Part shown: piece by piece, positions 61,247-64,000 of the stretch
Numbering within the stretch: the stretch's first letter is position 1
Layout: every line of letters begins with the position of its first letter
Assembly (NCBI RefSeq): GCF_051020975.1
Contig: NW_027478160.1
Span: 10,996,001-11,060,000 of the forward strand
Reading direction: 5' to 3'
DNA from: Osmia lignaria lignaria
Taxonomy: Eukaryota > Arthropoda > Insecta > Hymenoptera > Megachilidae
DNA: 64,000 nt
Position numbers and translations under genes: made by a program
The notes under the pieces: generated by a model
Told to the model about the DNA's origin: nothing
What the model saw: the letters and a program-made list of their open reading frames with translations, nothing else
Database searches by the model: none

Positions 61247-63500
61247 GATCAGATGCGTAGTTCTCGAGATATATCAAGATATTTAAAAGTTCCGAAGCCG
61301 CACCAACATAATAGAGATACAGAAACACCGTGGCCCCTTTCTTTGAGATAACTCTGCACTATTGCGAGCTGGAAATGCCACTTCCAGTTTAGCTGTGCAG
61401 AAGAAGAACAACAAGAAGAAGAAATATCTCGAAATATGTCCGTCAGGCCCCTTCCCTTGAGATATATCTGCAAATATCTCGGAAACGAAACGAGCTATGG
61501 CAAAATGTTAAGAGACCTTTTTTGTAGAGAATTATGTTTCCTACAATTTATATTGTATGATATTTTTTGATCAGAAGCGTAGTTTTCGAGATATATCGAG
61601 ATATTTAAAAGTTCCGAAGCCGCACCAACATAATAGAGATCCAGAAACACCGTGGCCCCTTTCTTTGAGATAACTCTGCACTAGTGCGAGCCGCAAGTGC
61701 CACTTCCAGCTTAGCTGTGCAGAAGAAGAACAACAAGAAGAAGAAATATCTCGAAATATGTCCGTCAGGCCCCTTCCCTCGAGATAAATCTGCAAATATC
61801 TCGGAAACGAAGCGAGCTATGGCAAAATGTTAAGAGACCTTTTTTGTAGAGAATTAAGTTTCCTACTTTTTATGTTCTATGATATTTTTTGATCAGATGC
61901 GTAGTTCTCGAGATATATCAAGATATTTAAAAGTTCCGAAGCCGCACCAACATAATAGAGATACAGAAACACCGTGGCCCCTTCCTTTGAGATAACTCTG
62001 CACTATTGCGAGCTGGAAATGCCACTTCCAGTTTAGCTGTGCAGAAGAAGAACAACAAGAAGAAGAAATATCTCGAAATATGTCCGTCAGGCCCCTTCCC
62101 TTGAGATAAATCTGCAAATATCTCGGAAACGAAGCGAGCTATGGCAAAATGTTAAGAGACCTTTTTTGTAGAGAATTAAGTTTCCTACTTTTTATGTTCT
62201 TTGATATTTTTTGATCAGATGCTTAGTTCTCGAGATATATCAAGGTATTTAAAAGTTCCGAAGCCGCACCAACATAATAGAGATACAGCAACACCGTGGC
62301 CCCTTTCTTTCAGATAACTCTGCGCTATTGCGAGCTGGAAACGCCACTTCCAGTTTAGCTGTGCAGAAGAAGAACAACAAGAAGAAGAAATATCTCGAAA
62401 TATGTCCGTCAGGCCCCTTCCCTTGAGATATATCTGCAAATATCTCGGAAACGAAACGAGCTATGGCAAAATGTTGAGAGACCTTTTTTGTAGAGAATTA
62501 TGTTTCCTACAATTTATGTTCTATGATATTTTTTGATCAGAAGCGTAGTTTCCGAGATATATCGAGATATTTAAAAGTTCCGAAGCCGCACCAACATAAT
62601 AGAGATACAGAAACACCGTGGCCCCTTTCTTTCAGATAACTCTGCACTAGTGCGAGCCGCAAATGCCACTTCCAGCTTAGCTGTGCAGAAGAAGAACAAC
62701 AAGAAGAAGAAATATCTCGAAATATGTCCGTCAGGCCCCTTCCCTTGAGATAAATCTGCAAATATCTCCGAAACGAAGCGAGCTATGGCAAAATGTTAAG
62801 AGACCTTATTTGTAGAGAATTAAGTTTCCTACTTTTTATGTTCTATGATATTTTTTGATCAGATGCGTAGTTCTCGAGATATATCAAGATATTTAAAAGT
62901 TCCGAAGCCGCACCAACATAATAGAGATACAGAAACACCGTGGCCCCTTTCTTTGAGATAACTCTGCACTATTGCGAGCTGGAAATGCCACTTCCAGTTT
63001 AGCTGTGCAGAAGAAGAACAACAACAAGAAGAAATATCTCGAAATATGTCCGTCAGGCCCCTTCCCTTGAGATATATCTGCAAATATCTCGGAAACGAAA
63101 CGAGCTATGGCAAAATGTTAAGAGACCTTTTTTGTAGAGAATTATGTTTCCTACAATTTATGTTCTATGATATTTTTTGATCAGAAGCGTAGTTTTCGAG
63201 ATATATCGAGATATTTAAAAGTTCCGAAGCCGCACCAACATAATAGAGATCCAGAAACACCGTGGCCCCTTTCTTTGAGATAACTCTGCACTAGTGCGAG
63301 CCGCAAATGCCACTTCCAGCTTAGCTGTGCAGAAGAAGAACAACAAGAAGAAGAAATATCTCGAAATATGTCCGTCAGGCCCCTTCCCTTGAGATATATC
63401 TGCAAATATCTCGGAAACGAAACGAGCTATGGCAAAATGTTGAGAGACCTTTTTTGTGGAGAATTATGTTTCCTACAATTTATGTTCTATGATATTTTTT
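61247..63500 (+). repeat. Second 7-mer higher-order repeat, copy 2 (2254 bp)
   Basis: Tandem copy of 58993-61246. Small differences include TTTATATTGTATG here against TTTATATTCTATG, and GATCAGAAGCG at 62537 against GATCAGGAGCG at 60283. After this copy the array does not start a third 7-mer: 63501 onwards repeats the 62535 unit and its successor. Confidence 0.93.
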
Positions 63501-64000
63501 GATCAGAAGCGTAGTTTCCGAGATATATCGAGATATTTAAAAGTTCCGAAGCCGCACCAACATAATAGAGATACAGAAACACCGTGGCCCCTTTCTTTCA
63601 GATAACTCTGCACTAGTGCGAGCCGCAAATGCCACTTCCAGCTTAGCTGTGCAGAAGAAGAACAACAAGAAGAAGAAATATCTCGAAATATGTCCGTCAG
63701 GCCCCTTCCCTTGAGATAAATCTGCAAATATCTCCGAAACGAAGCGAGCTATGGCAAAATGTTAAGAGACCTTATTTGTAGAGAATTAAGTTTCCTACTT
63801 TTTATGTTCTATGATATTTTTTGATCAGATGCGTAGTTCTCGAGATATATCAAGATATTTAAAAGTTCCGAAGCCGCACCAACATAATAGAGATACAGAA
63901 ACACCGTGGCCCCTTTCTTTGAGATAACTCTGCACTATTGCGAGCTGGAAATGCCACTTCCAGTTTAGCTGTGCAGAAGAAGAACAACAACAAGAAGAAA
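63501..64000 (+). repeat. Start of a further block repetition, cut by the right edge
   Basis: One complete monomer (63501-63822) and a partial one (63823-64000) match 62535-63034, 966 bp upstream, including TTTCCGAG, TCTCCGAAACG, GACCTTATTTG and GAACAACAACAAG. The block continues past the window, so its length cannot be told. Confidence 0.9.

Larger units (their letters stand above)
1..64000 (+). repeat. Satellite DNA array, 322-bp monomer, about 198.8 tandem copies
   Basis: The same sequence recurs every 322 bp across the whole window, always in one orientation. Measured from one fixed site near base 294 to the same site near base 63727 there are 197 repeat steps covering 63433 bp, one base short of 197 x 322. 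That total is explained by five small deletions (1, 1, 1, 1 and 2 bp) and five 1-bp expansions. Hand counting one monomer gives about 39% GC. No monomer is inverted and no foreign sequence interrupts the array. Both ends are cut by the window, so the true array is longer. The 322-bp length is close to two nucleosome repeats, as in many eukaryotic heterochromatic satellites; a centromeric or pericentromeric location is inferred, not shown. I do not recognise the family or the species. Confidence 0.99.

Noticed and set aside
1..64000. CRISPR array or bacterial tandem repeat
   Set aside because: There are no short repeats separated by unique spacers; the whole 322 bp is repeated and differs only by point changes. 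No cas or other genes are present.
1..64000. rDNA spacer, histone-type gene cluster or other tandem gene array
   Set aside because: The unit is only 322 bp and holds no rRNA, tRNA or snRNA sequence that I recognise and no conserved coding sequence.
1..64000. Low-copy repeat inflated by an assembly error
   Set aside because: Monomers differ from each other at many sites and carry private indels, so they are real separate copies. A local copy-number error in the near-identical blocks (for example 37097-39028 or 46113-48688) cannot be excluded from the sequence alone.

Overview
The window is one uninterrupted satellite DNA array. From base 1 to base 64000 the sequence is a head-to-tail tandem repeat with a 322-bp unit, about 198.8 copies, all in the same orientation. 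I find no unique sequence, no transposon, no inversion and no credible protein-coding or RNA gene. The array runs out of the window at both ends. Such an array is typical of (peri)centromeric or other constitutive heterochromatin in a eukaryote. The species cannot be named from this sequence. One monomer counts to about 39% GC and has about 11 CpG sites, close to the number expected by chance. This lack of CpG decay argues against a heavily CpG-methylated repeat of the vertebrate or angiosperm kind and leans towards an invertebrate, but only as inference.

Every monomer has the same parts in + strand order: a TGATCA site; a short dyad block rich in TCGAGATAT; a moderately conserved body; a purine-rich GAA/CAA tract; two AAATATCTCG motifs 50 bp apart; and a T-tract-rich linker leading to the next TGATCA. 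Linked diagnostic sites define several monomer classes. A has GATGCG, CTCGAG and TCAAGATAT. B has GAAGCG, TTCGAG and TCGAGATAT, usually with CTAGTGCGAGCC. N has GAGCTGGAAATG and CCAGTTTAG. G has CCAGTTCCTTTGAGCTGA.

These classes are arranged in patchy higher-order repeats (HORs), not in one array-wide HOR. By region: 712-1999, a dimer in two copies; 3930-4894 and 8112-9077, a shared trimer; 6826-8433, a run of G monomers; 9400-13907, a 7-mer (2254 bp) in two tandem copies; 15518-25499, interleaved copies of dimers and of a 5-mer; 29686-39672, a mosaic of modules that includes five 323-bp monomers and three copies of a 966-bp trimer; 46113-49654, a 4-mer (1288 bp) in two full copies plus a shortened third; 54807-58348, a 4-mer repeated 2254 bp apart; 58993-63500, a second, unrelated 7-mer in two tandem copies, with a further partial repetition running off the right edge. 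The pattern fits unequal exchange or conversion acting on blocks of 1 to 7 monomers.

Most monomers contain a 74-codon minus-strand open frame. It begins only with TTG, is broken by stops in several monomers, and looks like a by-product of homogenised repeat sequence. No genes work together here; the biology is that of the repeat itself.
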